Assembly: GCA_002381805.1 (NCBI GenBank)
Contig: DFXZ01000004.1
Coordinates: 1,260,355-1,324,354 of the forward strand
Direction of reading: 5' to 3'
Source: Bdellovibrio sp. UBA4095
Lineage (GTDB): Bacteria; Bdellovibrionota; Bdellovibrionia; Bdellovibrionales; Bdellovibrionaceae
DNA length: 64,000 bases
Shown here: one piece after another, positions 7,516-16,903 of the stretch
Numbering within the stretch: the stretch's first letter is position 1
Layout of the letters: every line of letters starts with the position of its first letter
Notes under the pieces: generated by a model
The model's input: the letters and a program-made list of their open reading frames with translations, nothing else
Databases searched by the model: none
Told to the model about the DNA's origin: nothing
Position numbers and translations under genes: made by a program

Positions 7516-10500
7516 TTGGACAAAACTCCAGTTACAGCTTCTAACATCCGAGTTAGAAAGTCTTTTGCAAAAAACAAGCAGGTCATTGATATACCGAATC
7601 TGATTGAATTGCAGAAAAGCTCTTACGAAGCTTTCATTCAAAAAGATATGGATCCTGATCGCCGTGGCGAGGCAGGACTCAATGGCGTTTTTAAATCTGT
7701 ATTCCCAATTACAGATTTCAACAATACAGCAAGCCTCGAGTTTGTCAGTTACACTCTAGAGCCAGCTAAATACGACGTGGACGAGTGCCGTCAGCGTGGT
7801 ATGACTTTCGCTGCGCCTATCAAGGTGACTCTTCGTTTGATCGTCTTCGACGTTGACGAAGAAACTGAAGCACGCAGCATCCGTGACGTGAAAGAGCAGG
7901 AAGTTTACCTCGGTGAAATTCCACTTATGACTGCTAACGGTTCTTTCATCATCAACGGTACTGAGCGCGTCGTTGTGTCTCAGTTGCATCGCTCTCCGGG
8001 TGTGTTCTTCGATCACGATGGTGGTAAGAACAATGCTTCTGGTAAGTTGATCTACTCTGCGCGAGTTATTCCATACCGTGGTTCATGGTTGGATGCTGAA
8101 TTCGATCAAAAAGATCTTATTCACGTGCGTATCGATCGTCGTCGTAAATTCCCTGTTACAATCCTTTTGAAAGCTCTTGGCTACAGTGCTGAGCAGCTTC
8201 TTGAGTATTTCTATGACCTCGATGAGGTTTACTCTAAAGATGGAAAATTGTTCCGTAAGCTAGATATCGAAAGAATGTCTGGCCAAAGAGCGATCACTGA
8301 CATCATCGATCCTAAGTCTGGAGAGGCTTTGGTAAAGGTGGGTCGTCGTATCACTCGTGCGATCGTAAAGAAAATCAAAGATTTGAATATCACTGAACTT
8401 GAAGTTCAGCCTGAAGATCTTGATGGTAAAGTTTTGGCAAAGCCATTGATCGATGAATCAACTGGTGAAATCATCGCTGATGCGAACGCTGAGTTGAACT
8501 CTGCAATCATTAACCGTGCGATGGAAGCTGGAATCGATAGATTCTTCATGATCTTCTTTGACGGTTTGACTGTTGGTCCTTACCTTCGCAATACTTTGCT
8601 GGTTGATAAAGTGACAAACAAAGAAGAGTCTCTTGTGGAGATCTACAAGCGTCTTCGTCCTGGTGAGCCTCCAACATTGGATGCAGCTACGACTTTCTTC
8701 GGTCGTTTGTTCTTCGATCCAGAGACTTATGACCTTTCTGAGGTTGGTCGTATTAAGATCAATCACAGATTCGGAATTTCTATGGAGGAGTGCCCTCCTT
8801 CACACAGAACTCTGACTCATAAAGATATCTTGAGCACTATTAAAACTTTGATCGACCTTAAAAATGGTCGTGGTCTTATCGACGATATCGATCACTTGGG
8901 CAACCGACGTGTTCGTTCAGTGGGTGAGTTGCTTGAGAATCAGTATCGCATCGGTTTGGTTCGAATGGAAAGAGCCATCCGTGAGCGTATGTCTCTTCAA
9001 GATGTCGAGACAATGATGCCTCATGATCTTGTGAATGCAAAACCTGTGAATGCCGTTGTTAAAGAATTCTTCGGTTCTTCTCAGTTGTCGCAGTTTATGG
9101 ATCAAACAAATCCATTGTCTGAGATCACTCACAAACGTCGTTTGTCAGCTCTCGGCCCTGGTGGTTTGACTCGTGATCGTGCGGGTTTCGAAGTTCGTGA
9201 CGTACATCCTACGCACTACGGACGTATTTGTCCGATCGAAACTCCAGAGGGACCAAACATCGGTCTTATCGCGTCTTTGGCGACTTATGCTCGTATCAAC
9301 AACTATGGTTTCATTGAGACTCCATATCGTAAAGTTGATCAAGGCTCTGTTTCTAAAGATATTAACTATCTCTCTGCTTTGGAAGAAGCTGGTCACTACA
9401 TCGCTCCGGCGGCTCGTGATGAAGCTGGTAACAAGTCTATCCAAACAGCGACGACAATCACTCGTAGAGACGGTGAGTACGAAATCGTAGATAAAGACAA
9501 AGTAGCCTTGATGGACGTTTCTCCATCGCAGCTAGTTTCTATTGCGGCTTCTTTGATTCCGTTCTTGGAGCATGATGATGCCAACCGTGCCCTGATGGGT
9601 TCGAACATGCAACGTCAAGCGGTTCCTCTCTTGAGATCTCGCGCACCACTTGTTGGTACAGGTGTTGAGCGTTTGGTTGCTCGTGACTCTGGTACTTCCG
9701 TCGTTGTTATGAATGATGGTATCGTTGAGGAAGTGGATGCATCTCGTATCGTAGTTCGTCGTTTCGCAAAAGGCGGAGAGCTCGGCGCGAACGTAGATAT
9801 TTACAACCTAACGAAGTACCAACGTACAAATCAAAATACCTGCTTCAACCAGAAGCCTATCGTAACGGTAGGGGACAGGGTTTCTAAAGGCGACATCATT
9901 GCCGACGGACCTTCTACAGAGCTTGGTGAGTTGGCATTGGGACAAAATATCCTAGTGGCCTTCACTCCTTGGCAGGGTTACAACTTCGAGGATTCTATTC
10001 TTATCTCTGAACGTTTGTTGAAAGACGACGTTTACACTTCCATCCACATCGAAGAGTTTGAGTGTGTGGCTCGTGATACAAAGCTTGGTAAAGAAGAGAT
10101 CACTCGTGATATCGCCAACGTCGGTGAAGAAGCACTTAAAGATCTTGATAGCTCAGGTATCGTTCGCATCGGTGCGGAAGTTCGTCCTGGCTTCATCTTG
10201 GTCGGTAAGGTGACTCCTAAAGGTGAAACTCAGCTTTCTCCTGAGGAAAAACTATTAAGAGCGATCTTCGGTGAAAAAGCTGGAGACGTTCGTGATACTT
10301 CATTGCGTGCTCCATCTGGTGTTTACGGAACAGTTATCGATGCTCAAGTTTATTCTCGTGAAGGCGCTGACCGCGATGAGCGTTTGTCGTCAATCATCGA
10401 AGATAAAAAACGCAAGCTTGAAAAAGACTTGGCTGTTGAGCAAAACGTTATCAAGAACAACGCGATCTCTAAGCTTCGCGACATCTTGGTAGGCAAGATC

Positions 10501-11718
10501 ACAACAGGCGTTCTTTTGAATGAAGACGGAAGCCAAAAGCTTTTGGATAAAGGTCAAGAGATCACTGAAGCGGATCTTGAAACAGTTCCATTTGAACTAT
10601 TGAACTATATCCCTCTTGAACAAGATCTTGAGTTCCAAGTGAACAAGATCATCGATAATGCTCGTAACCAACTCGATGCGGTTCGCCTCGTGTTTAACGA
10701 GAAGATCGATCGTCTGCGTAAAGGTGATGAATTGCCTCCAGGCGTGATCAAGATGGTTAAAGTTTACGTCGCTATTAAACGTAAAATGCAAGTCGGTGAT
10801 AAGTTCGCCGGCCGTCACGGAAATAAAGGTGTCGTTTCTAAAGTATTGCCTGTCGAAGACATGCCATACCTTGCGGACGGCACTCCTGTTGACATGGTGT
10901 TAAACCCACTGGGCGTTCCTTCTCGTATGAACATCGGTCAGATCCTTGAGGTTCACTTGGGTTGGGCAGCTCATAATCTAGGTAAGCAGCTCGGTGCTTA
11001 TTTGGATAAATGGAATGCAGACAGCGCTCGTAACGACATGAAGTCTATCTTCAATGACGACGAGATCTCTGCGAAGCTTGATAAAGCAGACGATGCATCA
11101 TTAAAACAAATGGTGTCTCGTATGAAAAATGGTATCCACGTCGGCACGCCAGTGTTCGATGGTGCTCGTGAATCAGACGTTAAAGGTCTTCTGGAAAAAG
11201 CAGAAGTATCTACATCTGGTAAGTCCATCCTCTTCGATGGTCGTTCGGGAGAGCCGTTCACGAACCCAGTTACTGTTGGTATCATGTACATGCTGAAGCT
11301 TCACCATCTCGTGGAAGAGAAGATTCACGCTCGTTCTATCGGACCTTACTCTCTTGTTTCGCAACAACCTCTGGGTGGTAAAGCTCAGTTCGGTGGTCAG
11401 CGTCTCGGAGAGATGGAGGTTTGGGCGATCGAGGCTTACGGTGCCGCTTACTCATTGCAAGAGTTCCTTACTGTTAAGTCAGATGACGTGGCAGGAAGAA
11501 CGCGCATGTATGAAAGCATCGTAAAAGGTGAAAACATCCTTGAGCCAGGCTTACCAGAATCATTCAACGTTCTTGTGAAAGAGCTTCAGTCTCTAGCGCT
11601 GAACGTAGAATTGATGGAGTCTGATATCCTTCGTGACCAAGATGAAGATCTTATGGACGAAGGCATCGAGGTACAAGAGGCTGTTATTCCGGCTCCATCA
11701 GAGCCAGAGCAACACTAA
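7516..11718 (+). CDS. rpoB: DNA-directed RNA polymerase subunit beta
   Basis: This 1400-residue beta subunit forms much of the RNA polymerase active-site cleft. The rifampicin region (FFGSSQLSQFMDQTNPLSEITHKRR... near residue 520) carries the drug-sensitive residues at the usual Asp, His and Ser positions. The C-terminal KFAGRHGNKGVVSKVLPVEDMP and GGQRLGEMEVWA blocks are intact. The start is TTG with AGGAGA five bases upstream. A TATAAT-like -10 lies at 7389-7394 in the spacer, without a convincing -35. Unlike the common arrangement, it is cut off from rplL by a terminator and three genes. Confidence 0.98.
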   Translation: MDKTPVTASNIRVRKSFAKNKQVIDIPNLIELQKSSYEAFIQKDMDPDRRGEAGLNGVFKSVFPITDFNNTASLEFVSYTLEPAKYDVDECRQRGMTFAAPIKVTLRLIVFDVDEETEARSIRDVKEQEVYLGEIPLMTANGSFIINGTERVVVSQLHRSPGVFFDHDGGKNNASGKLIYSARVIPYRGSWLDAEFDQKDLIHVRIDRRRKFPVTILLKALGYSAEQLLEYFYDLDEVYSKDGKLFRKLDIERMSGQRAITDIIDPKSGEALVKVGRRITRAIVKKIKDLNITELEVQPEDLDGKVLAKPLIDESTGEIIADANAELNSAIINRAMEAGIDRFFMIFFDGLTVGPYLRNTLLVDKVTNKEESLVEIYKRLRPGEPPTLDAATTFFGRLFFDPETYDLSEVGRIKINHRFGISMEECPPSHRTLTHKDILSTIKTLIDLKNGRGLIDDIDHLGNRRVRSVGELLENQYRIGLVRMERAIRERMSLQDVETMMPHDLVNAKPVNAVVKEFFGSSQLSQFMDQTNPLSEITHKRRLSALGPGGLTRDRAGFEVRDVHPTHYGRICPIETPEGPNIGLIASLATYARINNYGFIETPYRKVDQGSVSKDINYLSALEEAGHYIAPAARDEAGNKSIQTATTITRRDGEYEIVDKDKVALMDVSPSQLVSIAASLIPFLEHDDANRALMGSNMQRQAVPLLRSRAPLVGTGVERLVARDSGTSVVVMNDGIVEEVDASRIVVRRFAKGGELGANVDIYNLTKYQRTNQNTCFNQKPIVTVGDRVSKGDIIADGPSTELGELALGQNILVAFTPWQGYNFEDSILISERLLKDDVYTSIHIEEFECVARDTKLGKEEITRDIANVGEEALKDLDSSGIVRIGAEVRPGFILVGKVTPKGETQLSPEEKLLRAIFGEKAGDVRDTSLRAPSGVYGTVIDAQVYSREGADRDERLSSIIEDKKRKLEKDLAVEQNVIKNNAISKLRDILVGKITTGVLLNEDGSQKLLDKGQEITEADLETVPFELLNYIPLEQDLEFQVNKIIDNARNQLDAVRLVFNEKIDRLRKGDELPPGVIKMVKVYVAIKRKMQVGDKFAGRHGNKGVVSKVLPVEDMPYLADGTPVDMVLNPLGVPSRMNIGQILEVHLGWAAHNLGKQLGAYLDKWNADSARNDMKSIFNDDEISAKLDKADDASLKQMVSRMKNGIHVGTPVFDGARESDVKGLLEKAEVSTSGKSILFDGRSGEPFTNPVTVGIMYMLKLHHLVEEKIHARSIGPYSLVSQQPLGGKAQFGGQRLGEMEVWAIEAYGAAYSLQEFLTVKSDDVAGRTRMYESIVKGENILEPGLPESFNVLVKELQSLALNVELMESDILRDQDEDLMDEGIEVQEAVIPAPSEPEQH

Positions 11719-11745
11719 TTTAATATTTAACAACAGGGGTGTTCT

Positions 11746-14700
11746 TTGAGAGACTTGTTGAATTTTTTCGATAAACCAAAAGATCCACTTTCGTTTGACG
11801 CCGTACGAGTATCGTTGGCGTCACCTGAAATGATTCGTGATTGGTCATTTGGTGAAGTTAAGAAGCCGGAAACTATCAACTATCGTACATTCAAGCCGGA
11901 GCGTGATGGCTTGTTCTGTGCGAAAATCTTCGGTCCTATTAAGGATTACGAGTGCTTGTGCGGTAAGTATAAACGTATGAAGTACCGTGGCGTCGTCTGT
12001 GAAAAGTGCGGCGTTGAAGTAACACAAACCAAGGTTCGCCGTGAGCGGCTTGGTCATATCGAATTGGCGACGCCAGTAGCGCACATTTGGTTCTTGCGCT
12101 CTTTGCCTTCGCGTATTGGTAACTTGCTCAACCTTTCTTTGAAAGATGTTGAAAAGGTTCTTTACTGTGAAGCGCACGTTGTTATCGATCCAATGGAAAC
12201 AACATTGGAAGAAGGTCAGGTTCTGACTGAGGAAGCATTGCAGGCCGCTCTCAATGAGTTTGGTCCAGCTTTTAAAGCAGGCATGGGCGGTGAGGCCGTT
12301 CGCGATCTTCTTCGTAAAATCGATCCAGAGTATTTGTCTCGCAAACTTCGCCTTGAAGTGAAAGACACAAAGTCTGAAGCTCAGATCAAAAAATTGACGA
12401 AGCGTCTGCGCGTTGTTGAAGCTTTCAAAGGTTCAATCAACAAGCCAGAGTGGATGATGTTGGAAGCACTTCCAGTATTGCCACCGGATCTTCGTCCTCT
12501 AGTTCCACTCGATGGCGGTCGTTTCGCGACTTCGGATCTAAATGATCTTTATCGTCGTGTTATCAACCGTAATAACCGTTTGAAACGCCTTCAGGAGCTG
12601 AATGCTCCAGACATCATCATCCGCAACGAAAAGCGTATGCTTCAAGAAGCTGTTGATGCATTGTTGGATAACGGTCGCCGCGGTAAGACCTTCACTGGTC
12701 CAAACAAGCGTCCACTTCGCTCTCTTTCAGATATGCTGAAAGGTAAGCAAGGTCGTTTCCGTCAAAACCTTCTTGGTAAACGTGTGGATTACTCTGGTCG
12801 TTCTGTGATCGTGGTTGGTCCAACTTTGAAACTTCACCAGTGCGGTCTTCCTAAGAAGATGGCTCTCGAGTTGTTCAAGCCTTTCGTTTACAACAAGCTT
12901 GAAGAAAAAGGTCTGACGTCTACGATTAAGCAATCGAAGCGAATGGTTGATCAAGAAACAGTTGAAGTTTGGGATATCTTGGCTGACGTGGTGAAAGAGC
13001 ACCCAGTGCTTCTGAATCGTGCGCCAACTCTTCACAGATTGGGTATCCAAGCTTTCGAGCCGGTTCTTCATGAAGGTAAAGCAATCCAGTTGCATCCTTT
13101 AGTTTGTACGGCGTTCAATGCCGACTTCGACGGTGACCAAATGGCGGTTCACGTTCCGCTTTCAGTGGAATCTCAAGTTGAAGCTCGTGTTTTGATGATG
13201 TCTACGAACAACATCCTTTCTCCTGCTTCTGGTAAGCCGATCATCAATCCTTCTCAAGATATCGTCTTGGGTCTGTATTGGTTGACTCGTGTTCGTCCGG
13301 GCGCAAAGGGAACTGGTAAAGTGTTCTCTAACGTTCAAGAAGCACAATACGCTTATGAAACAGGTCTGGTAGATCTTCAGGCGGCTTGTAAAGTCCGTAT
13401 CAACGGAAAGCTTCAGGAAACTTCAGTAGGTCGCGCGATCTTATCAGACAGCGTACCTAAAGAAGTTCCATTTAACGAAGTAAACCTGAACATGAATAAA
13501 AAGCAGATTGCAGCGCTCATCGATAAGACTTTCCGTCTTGCTGGTGCAAAAGCGACTTGTATCCTTGCTGATAAAATCATGGAACTTGGTTTCAAATATT
13601 CAACAGCTGCGGGTATGTCTATCGGTATCGATGACATGGTTATCCCTGCTGCGAAGAAAACTTTGATCGCTGACGCTGAAAAGCAAGTGACAGAGATTCA
13701 ACAGCAGTACGACGAAGGTTTGATCACAGACGGTGAGCGATACAATAAAGTCGTGGATATCTGGGCGCAAACTGCGGATAAGATTGCTAAAGAAGGTATG
13801 AATGCTATCGAGAAACAAACTTTCGTTATCGATGGTAAAGAAACTGTAGGACCTTCATTCAATCCGATCTTCATCATGGCTGACTCTGGAGCGCGGGGTT
13901 CTGCGGCTCAGATTCGTCAGTTGGGTGGTATGCGTGGTCTGATGGCGAAGCCATCTGGTGAAATCATCGAGACGCCGATCACGGCAAACTTCCGTGAAGG
14001 TCTGACAGTTATTCAGTACTTCATTTCAACTCACGGTGCGCGTAAAGGTCTTGCCGATACTGCCCTGAAGACAGCGAACTCTGGTTACTTGACTCGTCGT
14101 TTGGTTGACGTGGCTCAAGACGTTGTCGTTTCCGAGATTGATTGCGGTACGAATGATGGTTTGGAAATCACTCCGGTTTATGAATCGGGAGAGATCATTC
14201 AGCCAATCGGCGATCGTTTGTTGGGTAGAACAGCATTGAAAGATGTTGTTGATCCGGTAAGCAACGCTGTTGTTGTCAGAGCAAATCAAGAGTTTACAGA
14301 GTCTGACGTGAAGCGAGTCGAAGAATTGGGTATCGACAAAGTTGATATTCGTTCTGCTTTGACTTGTAAATCTAAGCGCGGTGTCTGCGTGAAGTGTTAT
14401 GGCCGTGACTTGTCTCGTGGTGCAACTGTTAACCTTGGTGAAACAGTCGGTATCATTGCGGCTCAGTCGATCGGTGAACCAGGAACTCAGTTGACAATGA
14501 GAACGTTCCACTTGGGTGGTGCGGCTTCTCGTGCGGTTGAGCAATCTGTTCATAACTCTCGTTATGACGGTACAATTAAGCTTGAAAACGTCCATGCTGT
14601 GACAAATCGTCAGGGCAAGTTAACAGTGATGAATCGTAACGGTTCAGCATTGGTGATCGACGAAACAGGTCGTGAGAGAGAAAATTTCAAACTCGTTTAC

Positions 14701-15867
14701 GGTGCTGTTTTGAACTTCAAAGACGGAGACAAAGTACAAAAAGGTCAAACTGTTGCAGAGTGGGATCCGTATTCGAATCCGATCATCGCAGAAATTACTG
14801 CGAAGACTCAGTATCAGGATATCGAAGAAGGCGCGACAATGCAGGAGCAAGTCGATGCGGTAACTGGTTTCGCAACCAAAGTTATCACAGAGTCTAAGTC
14901 TTCTGACGTGAAGCCGACAGTATACCTCGTGGATAATGAAGGTAAGACCTTCAATCTTCCTGGCCGTGACATCCCTGCGCGATACCTAATCCCAGTGGGT
15001 GCTCAGCTTCTTGTGGCTGACGGACAAGAAATCCATGCCGGTGACGTGATTGCGAAGATGCATCGTGAAACTTCTAAAACGAAGGATATCACGGGCGGTC
15101 TTCCACGAGTTGCCGAATTATTTGAAGCACGTAAACCGAAGGAAGCAGCTATCATCTCTGAGATCGATGGTTATGTGACATTCGGTAAAGATGTTAAAGG
15201 AAAGCAACGTGTAATCGTTACTCCTGAAGTGGGTGAGCAAAAAGAATATCTCATTCCTAAGGGTAAGCACGTTGCGGTTAGAGAAGGTGAATACGTAAGA
15301 GCTGGTGAGGCTTTGATGGACGGTCCAACAAATCCTCATGACATTCTGGCGGTTCTTGGCGCGAAAGCCCTCTCTGCATACCTGGTTGATGAGATCCAAG
15401 AAGTTTACCGACTTCAAGGTGTGGGTATCAACGATAAGCATATTGAAGTCATTGTTCGCCAAATGCTTCGTAAAGTGGAAATCCGGGATGCCGGTGACAG
15501 CCGCTTCTTAGCTGGTGAGCAAGTCGAAAGATATGCTTATGACATGGAAAACGAACGTATCAATAAAGAGGGTGGACAACCTGCTACTTGCAGCCCACTT
15601 CTTCTTGGTATCACTAAGGTTTCCTTGAGTACTGACAGCTGGATTTCCGCAGCCTCTTTCCAAGAGACCACAAAGGTTCTTACGGAAGCAGCGATCAATT
15701 CTCGCACAGACCATTTGCGTGGCCTGAAAGAGAACATCATTATGGGTCGTTTGATTCCTGCCGGAACTGGTTTGACGTCTTATAAACGTTGGAAGGTTTC
15801 TGTCGCTGAAGATGACGATACTGGCTATGTTTCATTGCCAGGAATGTCGCCTACGGTGCAGCCTTAA
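11746..15867 (+). CDS. rpoC: DNA-directed RNA polymerase subunit beta'
   Basis: This 1373-residue beta' subunit holds the catalytic Mg site in NADFDGDQMAVH (about residue 460). The N-terminal zinc-binding segment (CLCGKYKRMKYRGVVCEKCG, about residues 69-88) and the second cluster around CKSKRGVCVKCYGRDLSRG (about residue 875) keep their cysteines. The start is TTG, 27 bases after the rpoB stop, with GGGGT as Shine-Dalgarno. Both large RNA polymerase subunits therefore use TTG starts. Confidence 0.98.
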   Translation: MRDLLNFFDKPKDPLSFDAVRVSLASPEMIRDWSFGEVKKPETINYRTFKPERDGLFCAKIFGPIKDYECLCGKYKRMKYRGVVCEKCGVEVTQTKVRRERLGHIELATPVAHIWFLRSLPSRIGNLLNLSLKDVEKVLYCEAHVVIDPMETTLEEGQVLTEEALQAALNEFGPAFKAGMGGEAVRDLLRKIDPEYLSRKLRLEVKDTKSEAQIKKLTKRLRVVEAFKGSINKPEWMMLEALPVLPPDLRPLVPLDGGRFATSDLNDLYRRVINRNNRLKRLQELNAPDIIIRNEKRMLQEAVDALLDNGRRGKTFTGPNKRPLRSLSDMLKGKQGRFRQNLLGKRVDYSGRSVIVVGPTLKLHQCGLPKKMALELFKPFVYNKLEEKGLTSTIKQSKRMVDQETVEVWDILADVVKEHPVLLNRAPTLHRLGIQAFEPVLHEGKAIQLHPLVCTAFNADFDGDQMAVHVPLSVESQVEARVLMMSTNNILSPASGKPIINPSQDIVLGLYWLTRVRPGAKGTGKVFSNVQEAQYAYETGLVDLQAACKVRINGKLQETSVGRAILSDSVPKEVPFNEVNLNMNKKQIAALIDKTFRLAGAKATCILADKIMELGFKYSTAAGMSIGIDDMVIPAAKKTLIADAEKQVTEIQQQYDEGLITDGERYNKVVDIWAQTADKIAKEGMNAIEKQTFVIDGKETVGPSFNPIFIMADSGARGSAAQIRQLGGMRGLMAKPSGEIIETPITANFREGLTVIQYFISTHGARKGLADTALKTANSGYLTRRLVDVAQDVVVSEIDCGTNDGLEITPVYESGEIIQPIGDRLLGRTALKDVVDPVSNAVVVRANQEFTESDVKRVEELGIDKVDIRSALTCKSKRGVCVKCYGRDLSRGATVNLGETVGIIAAQSIGEPGTQLTMRTFHLGGAASRAVEQSVHNSRYDGTIKLENVHAVTNRQGKLTVMNRNGSALVIDETGRERENFKLVYGAVLNFKDGDKVQKGQTVAEWDPYSNPIIAEITAKTQYQDIEEGATMQEQVDAVTGFATKVITESKSSDVKPTVYLVDNEGKTFNLPGRDIPARYLIPVGAQLLVADGQEIHAGDVIAKMHRETSKTKDITGGLPRVAELFEARKPKEAAIISEIDGYVTFGKDVKGKQRVIVTPEVGEQKEYLIPKGKHVAVREGEYVRAGEALMDGPTNPHDILAVLGAKALSAYLVDEIQEVYRLQGVGINDKHIEVIVRQMLRKVEIRDAGDSRFLAGEQVERYAYDMENERINKEGGQPATCSPLLLGITKVSLSTDSWISAASFQETTKVLTEAAINSRTDHLRGLKENIIMGRLIPAGTGLTSYKRWKVSVAEDDDTGYVSLPGMSPTVQP

Positions 15868-15889
15868 AGCGGGAAAAGCGTGTAAAATT

Positions 15890-15921
15890 AACAATAAGGG
15901 GACCTCACGCCCCTTATTGTT
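15890..15921 (+). terminator. Perfect 12-bp hairpin after rpoC
   Basis: AACAATAAGGGG pairs fully with CCCCTTATTGTT across an 8-base loop, 22 bases after the rpoC stop. No T-run follows beyond the TT inside the stem, so it may end rpoBC transcription weakly or stabilise and process the 3' end ahead of the str operon. Confidence 0.6.
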
Positions 15922-15961
15922 GGAACCTCCTTCGGGAGTACAATTTAAAAACAACAAAGTC

Positions 15962-15990
15962 TTGACCTGGGCTTATCAGAAATGTAAGTT
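15962..15990 (+). promoter_or_regulatory. Possible promoter of the str operon
   Basis: TTGACC at 15962-15967 and TAAGTT at 15985-15990 are separated by 17 bases, upstream of rpsL and after the rpoC hairpin. The -35 fits well and the -10 is only moderate. The position fits an independent start for rpsL-rpsG-fusA. Confidence 0.45.
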
Positions 15991-16032
15991 CCAGCGTCCG
16001 GAAAAAGAATAATTGTTATAAGGGGTATTGAA

Positions 16033-16407
16033 GTGCCAACAATTAACCAGCTCATCAAAAGTGAGCGTACTGTTCAAAAAAACCAAACAAAATCGCCAGC
16101 TTTGGACTCATGTCCTCAGCGCCGCGGTGTTTGTACACGTGTTTATACTACGACTCCAAAGAAGCCGAACTCAGCTCTTCGTAAAGTAGCAAAAGTTCGT
16201 CTATCTAACGGCTTCGAAGTTATCTCTTACATTCCTGGTATTGGTCATAACCTTCAAGAGCACAGCGTGGTCTTGATCCGTGGCGGTCGTGTTAAGGACT
16301 TGCCGGGTGTTCGTTACCATATCGTTCGTGGTGTATTGGATCTTCAGGGTGTTAATGGTCGTCTTCGTGGCCGTTCAAAATATGGTACTAAGAGACCTAA
16401 GAAATAA
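16033..16407 (+). CDS. rpsL: 30S ribosomal protein S12
   Basis: S12 (124 residues) lines the decoding centre. The loop TTTPKKPNSALRKVAKV holds the lysine whose change gives streptomycin resistance in other bacteria, and it is unchanged here. The second such site, in GGRVKDLPGVRYH, is also standard. The start is GTG with AAGGGG upstream. It is first gene of the str operon, with rpsG 13 bases downstream. Confidence 0.98.
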   Translation: MPTINQLIKSERTVQKNQTKSPALDSCPQRRGVCTRVYTTTPKKPNSALRKVAKVRLSNGFEVISYIPGIGHNLQEHSVVLIRGGRVKDLPGVRYHIVRGVLDLQGVNGRLRGRSKYGTKRPKK

Positions 16408-16420
16408 GGGGTAGTGGTAA

Positions 16421-16894
16421 ATGTCTCGTCGTAAAAAGACCTTTAAAAGAGAAATTATTCCAGATCCAATTTTTAAGGATCTAGTAATTGCTAAATTCGT
16501 AAATAAGATGATGTATCAAGGTAAAAAAGCAACTGCACAGAAGCTTTTTTACGGAGCTTTGAAAGAGCTTGAAGGAAAAATCCCTGGTGAAGAGCCAATG
16601 GGAGTTTTCAAGAAGGCCCTTGAGAATGTTAAGCCATCTATCGAAGTTCGTTCACGCCGCGTAGGTGGAGCGACTTACCAAGTTCCTGTGGACGTTCGTC
16701 CTTCTCGTCGTTTGGCTTTGGCTATGCGTTGGTTGGTAGAATACTCACGCGCTCGTGGTGAAAAAGACATGGCGAAGCGTTTGGCTGGTGAATTCATGGA
16801 TGCTTACAATAATAGAGGCAACTCTATTAAGAAGAAAGATGATGTTCACAGAATGGCTGAATCAAACAAGGCTTTCTCTCACTACAATTGGTAA
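16421..16894 (+). CDS. rpsG: 30S ribosomal protein S7
   Basis: S7 (157 residues) starts assembly of the 30S head and contacts E-site tRNA; in E. coli it also regulates the str operon. The helical core with VRSRRVGGATYQVPVDVRPSRR near residues 76-97 is fully conserved and the length is normal. fusA follows after nine bases with little spacer, suggesting translational coupling. Confidence 0.98.
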   Translation: MSRRKKTFKREIIPDPIFKDLVIAKFVNKMMYQGKKATAQKLFYGALKELEGKIPGEEPMGVFKKALENVKPSIEVRSRRVGGATYQVPVDVRPSRRLALAMRWLVEYSRARGEKDMAKRLAGEFMDAYNNRGNSIKKKDDVHRMAESNKAFSHYNW

Positions 16895-16903
16895 TCTGTA
16901 TTC

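Noticed and set aside
14026..14595. A 189-residue antisense frame within rpoC
   Set aside because: It lies wholly opposite a conserved catalytic subunit and has no recognisable domain; it reflects codon bias of the real gene.
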